DNA of 64,000 nucleotides, from assembly GCF_000299875.1 (NCBI RefSeq), contig NZ_AMRK01000003.1, positions 124,001 to 188,000 on the forward strand, in the 5' to 3' direction. Made by a program: the position numbers and the translations under genes. This stretch comes from Celeribacter baekdonensis B30 (GTDB lineage: Bacteria > Pseudomonadota > Alphaproteobacteria > Rhodobacterales > Rhodobacteraceae). The notes beneath the pieces were generated by a model. The model was not told the origin of the DNA. It searched no databases and saw nothing but the letters and a program-made list of their open reading frames with translations. Positions within the stretch are counted from its first letter, which is position 1, and each line of letters begins with the position of its first letter. Positions 27,798 to 37,366 of the stretch are shown here, piece after piece.

Positions 27798-28721
27798 ATG
27801 CCCATCACCTTGCCCGAAAACCTACCTGCCTATGACGTGCTCTCGGCTGAGGGGGTGATGGTCATGGGCGAAGGCCGGGCCGCGTCACAGGAAATCCGCC
27901 CCATCCGCATCGCGCTTTTGAACCTGATGCCGAAGAAAATTCAGACCGAAAATCAGTTTGCCCGTTTGATCGGCGCAACGCCGTTGCAGATTGATTTCAA
28001 ACTGATCCGGATGAGCGAACATCAGACCAAAAACACCGCCGCCGAACATATGGAAGAGTTTTATCGCCCCTTTAACGAGGTCAAAGCCTCGGGCGAGAAA
28101 TTCGACGGTCTGATCATCACCGGCGCGCCGATTGAACATTTACCGTTTGAAGAGGTGACCTATTGGGACGAGCTCAAAGAGGTGTTTGAGTGGACCCAAA
28201 CCCATGTGCATTCGACCTTTGGCGTCTGTTGGGGCGGCATGGCGATGATCAATTATTTCCACGGGGTGAAAAAACACGTTTTGGAAGAAAAGGCCTTTGG
28301 TCTGTTCCGTCAAAACAACCTTGCCCCGGCCTCGCCCTACCTGCGCGGATTCTCGGACGAATGTTACATCCCTGTGAGCCGCTGGACCGAAATGCGCCAA
28401 GCGGAAATTGACGCGGTTCCGGCGCTGATCCCGTTGTTGGGCTCGGATGAAACCGGACCGTGTCTGGTACAAGACCCGGATCATCGCGCGCTCTATATCT
28501 TCAACCATTTCGAATATGACACCGGCACGTTGAACGAAGAATACCGCCGCGATGTCGATGCCGGAAAACCGATTGTGCCGCCGCTGCATTACTTTCAGAA
28601 TGACAACCCGTCCTTGCGTCCGGTGAACCGCTGGCGCTCACATGCGCATTTGCTCTACGGCAACTGGATCAACGAGATTTATCAAACCACCCCCTACGAC
28701 TTGGCAAAGATCGGTGAGTAA
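27798..28721 (+). CDS. metA: Homoserine O-acyltransferase MetA (probably acetyl-CoA specific)
   Basis: First committed enzyme of methionine synthesis, 307 residues. The nucleophile C144 lies in FGVCWGG, with His and Glu in FNHFEYD. At the position that decides acyl-CoA choice (residue 111 in E. coli) this protein has Glu (TGAPIE, E113). Glu there is linked with acetyl-CoA use and Gly with succinyl-CoA use, so O-acetylation is inferred. AAGGA lies 8 bases before the ATG. No SAM riboswitch is seen; only 36 bp separate it from the ATPase gene. Confidence 0.95.
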   Translation: MPITLPENLPAYDVLSAEGVMVMGEGRAASQEIRPIRIALLNLMPKKIQTENQFARLIGATPLQIDFKLIRMSEHQTKNTAAEHMEEFYRPFNEVKASGEKFDGLIITGAPIEHLPFEEVTYWDELKEVFEWTQTHVHSTFGVCWGGMAMINYFHGVKKHVLEEKAFGLFRQNNLAPASPYLRGFSDECYIPVSRWTEMRQAEIDAVPALIPLLGSDETGPCLVQDPDHRALYIFNHFEYDTGTLNEEYRRDVDAGKPIVPPLHYFQNDNPSLRPVNRWRSHAHLLYGNWINEIYQTTPYDLAKIGE

Positions 28722-29664
28722 AGCCCTGATCATTGTCGCCCTTTTCCTTACGCTGATTGCGGCAACGGTTTTAATCGCCCAAAAACGCGGTCAGGTTGCG
28801 ATGCGAAAGGCACCGCAAACGGGTGAGATGGTCACCACTTTGAGTGGGCAAATCGTCCATGTCGAACGCTACGGCCCCGAGGATGCGCCGCCCATCGTGT
28901 TGATCCACGGCGCCTCCGGCTCAACCTATGACATGACATTCCGCCTCGCCCCGGCGCTTGCGGATCGCTACCGCGTCTATGTCGTGGATCGGCCCGGCTT
29001 TGGCTATTCGCCCGCTCTCAGTGACGAAAGCCTGGCGGCCCAGGTGCAAACCCTGCGCGATGCGATAGCCACGGTCGAGCCACGCAAAGTGATGGTTTTG
29101 GGTCACTCTTACGGCGGCGCGGCGGCCCTCGAATGGGCTTTGCAGGATCAGGATAATGTCCTCGGTCTGGTGCTGGTCTCCGCCGCGTCGCATGAATGGG
29201 AGGGGGACCCGTCGTTGTTTTACCGCACGCTCGCGACCCCGGTGATCGGCGACATCTTTGCCTGGATGCTCATGGCCTATGTGCCCTCCCCCGTCTTGAC
29301 CTCTGAAATAGACGCGGTGTTTGCGCCGCAACATGCGCCTGAGGGCTATACCGCCTCGTTCCAACCGCGCCTGTCCCTGCGCCCCACGACCCAGACCTTA
29401 AACGCCCGGCAACGCGTGACGCTCAAGGCGCAACTGCGCGACATGACGCCAGATTACCCCTCCCTCACGCTGCCGATCGAAGCTGTGCATGGTACGGCGG
29501 ATACCACCGTGGGCCTTGACATACACGCCACTCGATTGGACCGCGACGTCGCCTCCGATCATCTGGTGCGGCTTGAGGGGCTGGGCCATATGCCGCATCA
29601 GGTGGCAACACAGGATGTTGTGGCCGCCGTCGACCGACTGACCGCACGTCTTGCGGGCCGCTGA
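28714..29664 (+). CDS. Membrane-anchored alpha/beta hydrolase
   Basis: 316-residue alpha/beta-hydrolase. An N-terminal hydrophobic helix (about 4-22) anchors it with the catalytic domain outside the cytoplasm. The oxyanion motif HGASGS is at 65-70, the nucleophile S132 is in LGHSYGG, the acid probably in HGTADTT, and the histidine in GLGHMPH. Substrate unknown. The GTG at 28714 overlaps the last 8 bases of metA, so translation is coupled. Earlier ATG starts lie inside metA. Confidence 0.85.
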   Translation: MSKALIIVALFLTLIAATVLIAQKRGQVAMRKAPQTGEMVTTLSGQIVHVERYGPEDAPPIVLIHGASGSTYDMTFRLAPALADRYRVYVVDRPGFGYSPALSDESLAAQVQTLRDAIATVEPRKVMVLGHSYGGAAALEWALQDQDNVLGLVLVSAASHEWEGDPSLFYRTLATPVIGDIFAWMLMAYVPSPVLTSEIDAVFAPQHAPEGYTASFQPRLSLRPTTQTLNARQRVTLKAQLRDMTPDYPSLTLPIEAVHGTADTTVGLDIHATRLDRDVASDHLVRLEGLGHMPHQVATQDVVAAVDRLTARLAGR

Positions 29665-29736
29665 CCCGCGCAGTTGCATTGCACTCGCATGCCAAAAGCC
29701 CCATATTGTTAAGAGTATTAACACGAAAGCCGTGAC

Positions 29737-30624
29737 ATGACCGACCTGCCCTTTGATGGCGCGATTTCTCGCTACTATTCAGACGAAGCCCCCAAAAGCA
29801 TCCGCAAAGCCATCGCGGAAGGCAGTAAAAAGGACATCCTGTCCGACACTTACCCCTATTCATCTTGGATGAAAAAATCCGACTACCAAGACGAGATGGA
29901 CGCGTTGCAGCGCGAATTGGCCAAGCTGCTGGCCGATATTCGTGCGACCGGAAAGCGGATTGTTATCGTGTTTGAGGGCCGTGATGCGGCGGGAAAAGGC
30001 GGGACGATCAAACGCTTTCGCGAAAACCTCAACCCGCGGTCAGCGCGCGTTGTCGCGCTCTCGAAACCGACCGAACACGAAGCCGGGCAATGGTATTTCC
30101 AACGCTATGTCGATCACCTGCCAACCAAGGGTGAATTGGTGCTGTTTGACCGCTCGTGGTACAACCGCGCCGTGGTGGAAAAGGTGTTTGGGTTTTGCAC
30201 CGATGATCAGCGTGACAAATTTTTTCACCAACTTCCCGAATTCGAGGACATGTTGATCTCGGAAGGCATTCAGCTTTTCAAAATCTGGCTCAATGTCGGG
30301 CGCGCCGAACAATTGCGCCGCTTTTTGGCTCGCGAAGGCGATCTGTTGAAACAGTGGAAACTGTCCTCGATTGATGTCGAGGGGCTCAAACGCTGGGATG
30401 AATATACTATGGCGATTGCCGAGACTATGGAACGCTGCCACAGTGAAACCGCGCCTTGGACGGTGATCCGGTCGGATGACAAATACCGCGCGCGCCTCAA
30501 TGCGATCCGTGCTGTGCTCAGTCAGATTGAGTATAAAGGCAAAGACGAAAAAGGCTTGGGCGAGATCGACGATAAGATCGTCGATGGTCCGGCCCTGTTG
30601 ATCACGGGTGACGTGGACGAATGA
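29737..30624 (+). CDS. ppk2: Polyphosphate kinase 2 (PPK2)
   Basis: 295-residue polyphosphate:nucleotide phosphotransferase with a single PPK2 domain. Walker [16 protein letters not shown] is at 79-93, and Walker B with the lid region [13 protein letters not shown] at 137-149. PPK2 enzymes interconvert ADP/GDP and ATP/GTP using polyphosphate. An inverted repeat GTTAA-N5-TTAAC (29708-29722) lies just upstream of the ATG. A TetR gene follows 10 bases after the stop. Confidence 0.93.
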   Translation: MTDLPFDGAISRYYSDEAPKSIRKAIAEGSKKDILSDTYPYSSWMKKSDYQDEMDALQRELAKLLADIRATGKRIVIVFEGRDAAGKGGTIKRFRENLNPRSARVVALSKPTEHEAGQWYFQRYVDHLPTKGELVLFDRSWYNRAVVEKVFGFCTDDQRDKFFHQLPEFEDMLISEGIQLFKIWLNVGRAEQLRRFLAREGDLLKQWKLSSIDVEGLKRWDEYTMAIAETMERCHSETAPWTVIRSDDKYRARLNAIRAVLSQIEYKGKDEKGLGEIDDKIVDGPALLITGDVDE

Positions 30625-30634
30625 GCGGCATCGT

Positions 30635-31255
30635 ATGACCAAAAAGCGCGGCTATCATCACGGCAATCTGCGTCAGGCCTTGGTTGACGCGGCTCTGAGC
30701 CTGATTGAGGAAAAAGGCCCGACCGGGTTTTCCTTGTCCGAGGCGGCCAAGACGGCGGGTGTGACCCCCGCCGCCGTCTATCGTCATTTCGAGGGCCGCG
30801 AGGACCTGATCGCCGAGATTGCCCGACAAGGCTACGAGGTCTTCGCCGATCTGTTGGATTACGCCTATGAGACCGGACAGCCCTCCGCCTTAGCGAGTTT
30901 CGAGGCCGTGGGCCGGGCCTATCTGGCCTTTGCGCGCAAATATCCGGGGCATTATGTGGCGATGTTCGAGAGCGGCATCTCGGTGCAACGCACGCCCGAT
31001 CTGTATCAGGTCGCCACGCGCGCGTTGGGCGTGATGGAACAGGCCGCCGTCAACCTGTCCGAACATATCCCGGCCGAGAACCGCCCGCCGCCGCAAATGG
31101 TTTCGGCCCATATCTGGGCGATGTCGCATGGCGTGGTTGAGTTGTTTGCCCGTGGCTCCCCTGGCACCAAAAGCCCGTTTCCGCCCGAAGATCTGTTGGA
31201 AACCGGCATCGGGATTTACCTGCGGGGGCTAGGGCTGATCCCTCAGGACAAATAG
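30635..31255 (+). CDS. TetR-family transcriptional regulator
   Basis: 206-residue TetR regulator with the HTH at about 10-55 (KRGYHHGNLRQALVDAALSL, ..SEAAKTAGVTPAAVYRHFEG). The ligand-binding C-terminal domain resembles the TetR_C WHG type (FARKYPGHYVAMFE). ATG at 30635; no strong ribosome site, so coupling with ppk2 is likely. It may regulate ppk2 or its own operon. Confidence 0.87.
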   Translation: MTKKRGYHHGNLRQALVDAALSLIEEKGPTGFSLSEAAKTAGVTPAAVYRHFEGREDLIAEIARQGYEVFADLLDYAYETGQPSALASFEAVGRAYLAFARKYPGHYVAMFESGISVQRTPDLYQVATRALGVMEQAAVNLSEHIPAENRPPPQMVSAHIWAMSHGVVELFARGSPGTKSPFPPEDLLETGIGIYLRGLGLIPQDK

Positions 31256-31294
31256 GTAGATCTGTTCACTTTGAGACATAAAAACGTGAGACAC

Positions 31295-31331
31295 AAAACG
31301 GGCTTTGGAGACACTGACCAAAGCCCGTTTT
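31295..31331. terminator. Strong bidirectional terminator
   Basis: 14-bp perfect stem AAAACGGGCTTTGG / CCAAAGCCCGTTTT with 9-base loop. Serves the TetR gene on plus and the pot-type operon on minus. Confidence 0.92.
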
Positions 31332-31374
31332 CTTGTTTGAGCTGAGCACGATCAAAGCGCTTGTTCGATGGGGT

Positions 31375-32481
31375 TTAGCCAAACACAACCAAAGCGCCGG
31401 GGGACCAGCTGATGCGGGCGCGGGTGCCGACCTCAAGCACGTCACGGCCAAACAAGTTGCGCATCGACAGGCGCACTGGCGTGTCCACCCCATCGAATTT
31501 CACGTCGTAATAGGTCATGTCACCGTAATAGACGACCTCTTCGATCATCGCGGGTGCTTCGCGGTGGGTCGGCGTTTGACCCTCATAAAGGATGGTCAGG
31601 GTTTCCGGGCGGAACCCGACCGTGGCCGCGCCTTCGGGGAAGCCTTCCGGGCATTGCTCCTCGGTGATTTCGGTCTCGCCCAGCCCGACGATATTGACGA
31701 TTTTCTTACCGCCCTCGTGGCGACAGGTCGCGGGCAGAAAGTTCATCACGCCGATAAAATCCGCCACGCGCTTGGTTTTGGGGCGGCGGTAAAGCACTTC
31801 GGGATCATCGCATTGTGCAATCTCCCCCTCAAACATCACGGCGATCCGGTCGGACATGACCAGCGCCTCTTCTTGGTCATGGGTGACGAGGATAAAGGTG
31901 ATGCCAACCTCACGTTGCAGCTTGATCAGCTCCACCTGCATTTGTTCGCGCATCTTGCGATCAAGGGCCGAAAGCGGCTCATCGAGCAACAGCACTTTCG
32001 GTTTGAGCACCAAGGCGCGCGCCAGGGCGACCCGTTGCCGTTGCCCCCCAGACAGCGCATGAGCGGCGCGGTTGCCATATCCTGAGAGCCCCACCATGTT
32101 GAGCGCAGCCTCTGCGGCTTCGGCCTTTTCCACCTTTGACAGTGGCGATTTGCGCAGACCGAAGGCGACGTTTTCGGCCACGGTCAGATGCGGGAAAATC
32201 GCGTAGGATTGGAACACCATATTGGTCGGGCGCTTGTTGGCCGGAACCCCCATCATATCCTTGCCCGCCAGCATGACAGAGCCGGAATCAATGTCTTCGA
32301 ACCCTGCGATGGTGCGCAAAAGCGTGGTCTTGCCACAGCCCGACGGACCTAAAAGGGAAAAGAATTCGCCCTCGCCGATCTCAAGGTTGATCCCACGCAG
32401 CGCGTGATACTCACCATAGTGTTTTTGGATATTCTGAAGCGAAATAAGTGGTTTACGCTCAGGTTTTGCTTTGATCGTCAT
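31375..32481 (-). CDS. ABC transporter ATPase, PotA type
   Basis: 368-residue ATPase of a spermidine/putrescine-type importer. Walker A GPSGCGKT is near 45, the Q-loop at VFQSYAIFPH, the signature ALSGGQRQRVALARAL, Walker B VLLLDEPLSALD, and the switch histidine VTHDQEEAL. The C-terminal TOBE domain is at about 280-365. It overlaps the upstream permease by TAATG. Last gene of the potB-potC-potA operon. Confidence 0.9.
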   Translation of the reverse strand: MTIKAKPERKPLISLQNIQKHYGEYHALRGINLEIGEGEFFSLLGPSGCGKTTLLRTIAGFEDIDSGSVMLAGKDMMGVPANKRPTNMVFQSYAIFPHLTVAENVAFGLRKSPLSKVEKAEAAEAALNMVGLSGYGNRAAHALSGGQRQRVALARALVLKPKVLLLDEPLSALDRKMREQMQVELIKLQREVGITFILVTHDQEEALVMSDRIAVMFEGEIAQCDDPEVLYRRPKTKRVADFIGVMNFLPATCRHEGGKKIVNIVGLGETEITEEQCPEGFPEGAATVGFRPETLTILYEGQTPTHREAPAMIEEVVYYGDMTYYDVKFDGVDTPVRLSMRNLFGRDVLEVGTRARISWSPGALVVFG

Positions 32482-33281
32482 TAGAGGAAGCCCCCGGTGT
32501 CTTTGAGGCCTGCGCGCTTGGCGCCACGGCGACGGAAAATTTCAGCAATAGTGATGAGCAGGATCGAAAGAACCACAAGGATCGTCCCAAGCGCCATCAC
32601 GGCGGGCAGCAGTTTTGGGAACCGCAGCATGGAGAAGAGATAGACCGGCAGCGTCGGATCGGCGCCGGTCAGAAAGAACGCGATGATGAATTCATCCATC
32701 GAAATGGTGAAAGAGATCAACAGCGCCGACACGATCCCCGGCATGACCAAAGGCAAGGTCACACGGCGAAAGGTCGAGGCGCGGGTTTCGCCCAGATCAT
32801 AAGCGGCCTCTTCCAGTGACGGATCAAGGGCGGCAAAGGCGGAATTGAGAATGGCGATGGCGAAGGGCGTACAGATCAGCGTATGCCCGGCGATCACCGA
32901 CCAGGAACCGGTGGACAGGCCCAGTTTCAGGATCACGACCAAAAGCGACACCGCGACGATGATTTCGGGCAGCACCAAGGGCAGCATGATAAAACCCATG
33001 ATGCCCTTTTGGCCCGGGAAGTGATAGCGGGTCGAGGCCATGGCACCAAAGATGCCAAAAATCGTCGCCAACACGGCTGACGTCACTGCGATCTTGAGAG
33101 AGTTGAACAAAGCGCTGTGCATTTCCGTGATGTCCAACAGCGCCGTGAACCATTCGGTGGTGAACCCGGTCAGCGGAAAGGCGATGATCGTCGAGGTGTT
33201 GAACGCAAACAGCGGCAACAGAAAGATCGGCGCGTAAAGAAACACCAGATAGAGAATGGCATAGGTTTTGAGCGTTTTCAT
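32481..33281 (-). CDS. ABC permease, PotC type
   Basis: 266-residue permease with six hydrophobic helices. The EAA loop is visible as EEAAYDLGETRASTFRRVTL, followed by LPLVMPGIVSALLISF. Typical PotC: it pairs with PotB to form the membrane channel. Overlaps potB by TGATG and potA by TAATG, a tightly coupled operon. Confidence 0.9.
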   Translation of the reverse strand: MKTLKTYAILYLVFLYAPIFLLPLFAFNTSTIIAFPLTGFTTEWFTALLDITEMHSALFNSLKIAVTSAVLATIFGIFGAMASTRYHFPGQKGIMGFIMLPLVLPEIIVAVSLLVVILKLGLSTGSWSVIAGHTLICTPFAIAILNSAFAALDPSLEEAAYDLGETRASTFRRVTLPLVMPGIVSALLISFTISMDEFIIAFFLTGADPTLPVYLFSMLRFPKLLPAVMALGTILVVLSILLITIAEIFRRRGAKRAGLKDTGGFL

Positions 33282-34189
33282 CAGCCGCGCCCTCCTTTTT
33301 TACCGCCGCCTGCGGCCCGGTAGCCTACGATCAGGAACACAATCGCGATCACGGCGACGATCAACATCGCCAAGACCGCCAAAGTGGCTCCCAAAGGGGC
33401 GTTGTTGAGGCGCAGGAATTGGGTTTGGATCATATTGGCAATCATGGTCCCGCCCGGACCGCCCACAAGTTTCGGGGTGACGTAATCCCCAATTGTGGGG
33501 ATAAAGACGATCAGTACAGCGGCGACCACGCCCGGGGCGGCCAAAGGCAGGGTTACGCGCAGAAAGGTCATGGTGCGGCTTTCCCCCAAATCGCGCGACG
33601 CCTCAAGATAAGAGCGGTCGATTTTTTCAAGTGCCACAAAGATCGGCAGGATCGCAAAAGGCGCATAGGCATGGGCCAATGTGATGATCACGGCGTTGAC
33701 ATTATAAAGGATGAAAGTCAGCGGTTCGTCGATGATACCGACGAGTTTCAGCCCGGAGTTCAACACGCCATTGTAGCCCAAGATCACTTTCCACAGGAAC
33801 ACGCGGATCAGGTAGGAGGTCCAAAACGGGATGGTGATGAGGAAAATCCACAGCGATTTTTGCTCTGGCTTGACCCCGAAAGAGACGAAATAGGCAATGG
33901 GAAAGGCCAAGAGAACGGTGACCACCGTCACCGACCCCGACACCATCAAAGAGCGCAGCATCAATTCACGATAGAGTGGATCTGACAGCGCCTCTTTGTA
34001 ATTGACCAATGACAGGCCGGGAGCAAAATCTCGTACCCCTGTCTGGGTCAGGAACGAAATGACAACAATCGCAATCAAAGGCACCGCCAAAAGCAACAGC
34101 GCGTAAAGTGCCGTGGGCGAGACGAGCAAAAGCCCGACTCCTTGATCCGTTCTGAAAAATCGTCGCAATTTTTCCCCAGCTGTCATCAT
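33281..34189 (-). CDS. ABC permease, PotB type
   Basis: 302-residue permease with six hydrophobic helices, a longer N-terminus than PotC and the EAA loop LEASRDLGESRTMTFLRVTL. First gene of the operon. ATG at 34189 (a second ATG follows directly) has AAGGGG upstream. A perfect 20-bp palindrome lies 37 bp upstream. No periplasmic binding protein is encoded next to the operon, so the substrate is open; polyamines are the family guess. Confidence 0.9.
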   Translation of the reverse strand: MMTAGEKLRRFFRTDQGVGLLLVSPTALYALLLLAVPLIAIVVISFLTQTGVRDFAPGLSLVNYKEALSDPLYRELMLRSLMVSGSVTVVTVLLAFPIAYFVSFGVKPEQKSLWIFLITIPFWTSYLIRVFLWKVILGYNGVLNSGLKLVGIIDEPLTFILYNVNAVIITLAHAYAPFAILPIFVALEKIDRSYLEASRDLGESRTMTFLRVTLPLAAPGVVAAVLIVFIPTIGDYVTPKLVGGPGGTMIANMIQTQFLRLNNAPLGATLAVLAMLIVAVIAIVFLIVGYRAAGGGKKGGRG

Positions 34190-34225
34190 ATTTCCCCTTC
34201 GTGCGTGGTATTGCCCTTACGCTCC

Positions 34226-34245
34226 GCAAATTTGATCAAATTTGC
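34226..34245. promoter_or_regulatory. 20-bp perfect palindrome, candidate operator of the pot operon
   Basis: GCAAATTTGA-TCAAATTTGC reads the same on both strands. It lies 37-56 bp before the potB ATG, a usual operator position. The binding protein is unknown. Confidence 0.6.
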
Positions 34246-34271
34246 AAGAAGTTTTATTTCAGGCCTGTTCC

Positions 34272-34514
34272 ATGACCGACAATTTCAATGCATTTGCCAC
34301 TTTGTCTAGCATCAAACAGGTATATTCGCGTTTGCATGACGCGCATCTTCTTTTTCATACTGCGGCACAAAGCATCATAAAACTGGCGGATGCGTTGGCG
34401 AAACAGCTTACGGCAGCGGCGAGAGCGGTACTACGGGGATTTGAACCTTCGAATGATATAATCGGCCCCTTGGTCGCGCACCGCCGCAACCACCCCCTGC
34501 GCCAAAAACCGTGA
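34272..34514 (+). CDS. Doubtful small ORF downstream of rpsI
   Basis: 80 codons opening MTDNFNAFATLSSIKQVYSR, predicted largely helical, with no ribosome site and codon use unlike neighbours. The opposite strand also carries an open frame, and a third frame ends in VVAAVRDQGADYIIRRFKSP. The stretch may be a decayed gene. Low confidence. Confidence 0.2.
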   Translation: MTDNFNAFATLSSIKQVYSRLHDAHLLFHTAAQSIIKLADALAKQLTAAARAVLRGFEPSNDIIGPLVAHRRNHPLRQKP

Positions 34515-34643
34515 GGGGGCGTATCCGCGTCAAGATGGGTCACAGGCGCTTCATGATATAGGGCTCGATCGGCCATATGGCCCAGGCGTTTGGAGCGGCC
34601 AAGAGCAAGTGCCACAGTCCCAGAAAAGGGCACGATAAGACCA

Positions 34644-34683
34644 TAAAAAAGGCCGCCAACAGAACCCTCTGCGGCGACCTTTT
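34644..34683 (-). terminator. rplM-rpsI terminator
   Basis: On the minus strand AAAGGTCGCC pairs with GGCGGCCTTT over an 18-base loop, followed by TTTT. Confidence 0.8.
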
Positions 34684-34703
34684 GCGATATATATCCAGCG
34701 AAA

Positions 34704-35183
34704 TTAACGCTTGGAGAACTGGAAGCTCTTACGGGCTTTGGCTTTACCGAACTTCTTACGCTCCACAACGCGCGAGTCGCGGGTCAGGAAGCCTGCGGCT
34801 TTCAAAGCGGCGCGCAAGGAGGGATCGTAAAGCTGGAGGGCTTTGGAAATGCCGTGCTTCACAGCACCGGCCTGACCCGAAAGACCACCGCCTTTGACGG
34901 TTGCGACAACGTCGAACTCGCCTTCACGGCCAGCAACAGTAAACGGCTGACGCAGGATCATCTGAAGCACGGGACGTGCGAAATAGACGTTCTGTTCTTT
35001 GCCGTTCACGGTGACCTTACCGGAGCCCGGTTTGATCCAAACGCGAGCGACCGCGTCTTTACGTTTGCCGGTTGCATAGGCACGACCCAACGCGTCACGC
35101 ATCGGTTCAACAGGAGCGGCAACAACAGCGGTTTCACCAACAGCAGCGTTCAGCGCGTCCAAGGATTTGATTTCTTCAACCAT
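34704..35183 (-). CDS. rpsI: 30S ribosomal protein S9
   Basis: 159 residues. The conserved core starts at about 35 ([17 protein letters not shown]), includes [16 protein letters not shown], and ends [11 protein letters not shown], the C-terminal tail that reaches the P-site tRNA. The first 34 residues are an acidic alphaproteobacterial extension. Two bases separate it from rplM upstream. Confidence 0.97.
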   Translation of the reverse strand: MVEEIKSLDALNAAVGETAVVAAPVEPMRDALGRAYATGKRKDAVARVWIKPGSGKVTVNGKEQNVYFARPVLQMILRQPFTVAGREGEFDVVATVKGGGLSGQAGAVKHGISKALQLYDPSLRAALKAAGFLTRDSRVVERKKFGKAKARKSFQFSKR

Positions 35184-35185
35184 GA

Positions 35186-35650
35186 TTATGCGCTCCGAGT
35201 GTTTTTCTTGTTCATGGACTTAACGTCCAGAACTTCGGGATTCTGAGCTTCGTGCGGGTGCTCTGCCCCTGCGTAAACGCGCAGGTTGGTCATTTGCTGA
35301 CGAGACAGTTTGCCGCCCGGCAACATACGCTGAACCGCTTTGGTCACGACGCGCTCGGGGAATTTGCCCTCAAGGATCTGACCGATGGTGCGGGATTTGA
35401 TGCCGCCCGGATGGCCCGTGTGCCAGTAGAAACGCTCGTCGGTGCGTTTTTTGCCGGTCAACTGGATTTTGTCAGCATTGATGATGATGACATTGTCACC
35501 CATGTCCATGGACGGGGTGAAGGTGGCTTTGTGTTTGCCACGAAGGCGCATAGCGACGATCGAAGCAAGACGGCCCAGAACAACGCCCTCAGCGTCGATC
35601 AGGATCCATTTCTTGTCGATGTCCGCCGGTGTTGCGGAAAAAGTTTTCAT
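35186..35650 (-). CDS. rplM: 50S ribosomal protein L13
   Basis: 154 residues starting [20 protein letters not shown], with [21 protein letters not shown] and a [18 protein letters not shown] segment typical of L13. First gene of the rplM-rpsI operon. AAAGGG upstream of the ATG and a readable promoter about 40 bp upstream. Confidence 0.97.
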   Translation of the reverse strand: MKTFSATPADIDKKWILIDAEGVVLGRLASIVAMRLRGKHKATFTPSMDMGDNVIIINADKIQLTGKKRTDERFYWHTGHPGGIKSRTIGQILEGKFPERVVTKAVQRMLPGGKLSRQQMTNLRVYAGAEHPHEAQNPEVLDVKSMNKKNTRSA

Positions 35651-35687
35651 TTGTCTTGCCCTTTAGGGTGGGAATTCGGATGGGCGA

Positions 35688-35715
35688 GTTCTAACGGTTT
35701 CGCGCGCCACGTCAA
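35688..35715 (-). promoter_or_regulatory. Predicted sigma-70 promoter of rplM
   Basis: On the minus strand TTGACG (35715-35710), a 16-base spacer and TAGAAC (35693-35688), about 38 bases before the rplM ATG. Confidence 0.6.
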
Positions 35716-35897
35716 GCGCCACAAATCTTATTTTATGTAGCAAATTCAGCACGTTAAAAAATAGGTATTATTTTACCCCACATTTTTCTGCTTTTGGAAG
35801 CCCAAAACGTCTCTTTGCCTGCATCCCTCGACCTTTCCATATGTTTTCCAGCACTGTCACTCAAATCCCCCCTCACCGAGGTATAGATCTCATTTTC

Positions 35898-35915
35898 GGT
35901 ATACATTGGTATACC
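35898..35915. promoter_or_regulatory. Inverted repeat before icd, candidate operator
   Basis: GGTATAC-ATTG-GTATACC, perfect 7-bp arms, 74 bp before the icd ATG. A related half site AGGTATAG lies just upstream near 35879. The GTATAC core resembles GntR-family operators, but the regulator is not identified. Confidence 0.5.
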
Positions 35916-35989
35916 CCACTTCCCTTTTTCTGCCCAATGCGCTATGAAATCCGCGACTCCCCACCCTCCTCCGTTCCAAGGACATTCCT

Positions 35990-37204
35990 ATGACCAAGAT
36001 CAAGGTAGACAACCCCATCGTTGAGATGGACGGCGATGAAATGACCCGCATCATTTGGGACTTCATCAAGAAAAAATTGATCCTGCCCTATCTCGACATT
36101 GATCTGCTTTATTATGACCTCGGGATCGAAGAACGCGATCGGACCGAAGATCAGATCACCATCGACGCCGCGATGAAAACCCGCGAGGTTGGTGTCGCGG
36201 TCAAATGCGCCACCATCACCCCTGACGAGCAGCGCGTCGAAGAATTCGGCCTCAAACAAATGTGGAAATCGCCCAACGGCACGATCCGCAACATCCTTGG
36301 CGGCACAATCTTTCGCCAGCCGATCATTTGTAAAAACGTGCCGCGCCTCGTGCCCGGTTGGACCTCGCCGATCGTGGTCGGGCGTCACGCTTTTGGCGAT
36401 CAATATAAAGCCACCGATTTCCGGTTCCCCGGCAAAGGCCAGTTGACGATGAAATTCGTTGGCGACGATGGCACTGTGATCGAGAAAGTCGTCTACGACG
36501 CCCCCTCCGCCGGTGTATATCAGGCGATGTACAATCTGGACGACAGCATCCGCGACTTTGCCCGCGCCTCGTTGAACTACGGCCTCAATCTCGGCTGGCC
36601 GGTCTATCTGTCGACCAAAAACACCATCCTCAAAGCCTATGATGGCCGCTTCAAAGATATTTTCGAAGAGGTCTATGAAGCCGAGTTTGCCGAAGACTTC
36701 AAAAAGGCTGGCATCTGGTACGAACACCGCCTGATCGACGACATGGTTGCCTGTGCGATGAAATGGTCGGGCAAATTCGTCTGGGCCTGTAAAAACTACG
36801 ATGGTGACGTGCAATCGGACACCGTGGCACAGGGCTTTGGCTCGCTGGGCCTGATGACCTCGCAATTGATGACGCCCGATGGCAAGATCGTCGAAGCCGA
36901 AGCCGCCCACGGCACTGTCACCCGCCACTACCGTCAACACCAAGCGGGAGAGGCCACCTCGACCAACTCTATCGCCTCGATTTTCGCTTGGACCGGGGGG
37001 CTCAAACACCGCGCCAAACTGGACGACAACGATCAATTGATGCGCTTTGCCACCACCTTGGAAAAGGTCATCGTCGATACGGTCGAAAGCGGCTTTATGA
37101 CCAAAGACCTCGCGCTTTTGGTCGGCCCGGATCAAGGCTGGCTGACCACCATGGGGTTCTTGGAGAAAATCGACGAAAACCTGAATAAGGCTTTGGGCGG
37201 CTAA
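35990..37204 (+). CDS. icd: NADP-dependent isocitrate dehydrogenase (eukaryotic-type)
   Basis: TCA-cycle enzyme oxidising isocitrate to 2-oxoglutarate with NADP, 404 residues. The type is the eukaryotic-like homodimer ([15 protein letters not shown] at the start, [25 protein letters not shown], and [13 protein letters not shown] near 305). AAGGA lies 7 bases before the ATG. Monocistronic, with an own terminator. Confidence 0.97.
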   Translation: MTKIKVDNPIVEMDGDEMTRIIWDFIKKKLILPYLDIDLLYYDLGIEERDRTEDQITIDAAMKTREVGVAVKCATITPDEQRVEEFGLKQMWKSPNGTIRNILGGTIFRQPIICKNVPRLVPGWTSPIVVGRHAFGDQYKATDFRFPGKGQLTMKFVGDDGTVIEKVVYDAPSAGVYQAMYNLDDSIRDFARASLNYGLNLGWPVYLSTKNTILKAYDGRFKDIFEEVYEAEFAEDFKKAGIWYEHRLIDDMVACAMKWSGKFVWACKNYDGDVQSDTVAQGFGSLGLMTSQLMTPDGKIVEAEAAHGTVTRHYRQHQAGEATSTNSIASIFAWTGGLKHRAKLDDNDQLMRFATTLEKVIVDTVESGFMTKDLALLVGPDQGWLTTMGFLEKIDENLNKALGG

Positions 37205-37228
37205 ACTGCACTTTCGCGATGACAACAG

Positions 37229-37256
37229 GGCCGGAGCCGCAATGCTCCGGCCTTTT
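37229..37256 (+). terminator. icd terminator
   Basis: 9-bp stem GGCCGGAGC / GCTCCGGCC with 6-base loop and TTTT. Confidence 0.9.
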
Positions 37257-37366
37257 ATGTCTGTGGTTGCCTCGACACGGCCTTGCACCTCGCCACACCC
37301 TTTGACAGACTGCACCACGGCGCGACCCAAACCGGGGTGCCGATGTTGACCTCAAAAGGAACAGTT

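Larger units (their letters stand above)
34190..34703. other. 514-bp gap between potB and rpsI
   Basis: Contains the pot palindrome, a doubtful ORF, a tRNA-like fragment that fails pairing tests, and the rpsI terminator at the right end. No supported gene otherwise. Confidence 0.6.
35651..35989. other. 339-bp divergent region rplM / icd
   Basis: No gene seen. Holds the rplM promoter, an A/T-rich middle, and the icd promoter with the inverted repeat at 35898-35915. Confidence 0.7.

Noticed and set aside
34425-34520. tRNA-like sequence (TTCAAAT loop on the minus strand)
   Set aside because: The T-stem pairs at only two of five positions and no acceptor or anticodon stem fits.
35942-37330. 462-codon open frame on the minus strand opposite icd
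   Set aside because: It mirrors icd exactly, has no ribosome site, and long antisense frames are expected opposite GC-rich genes.
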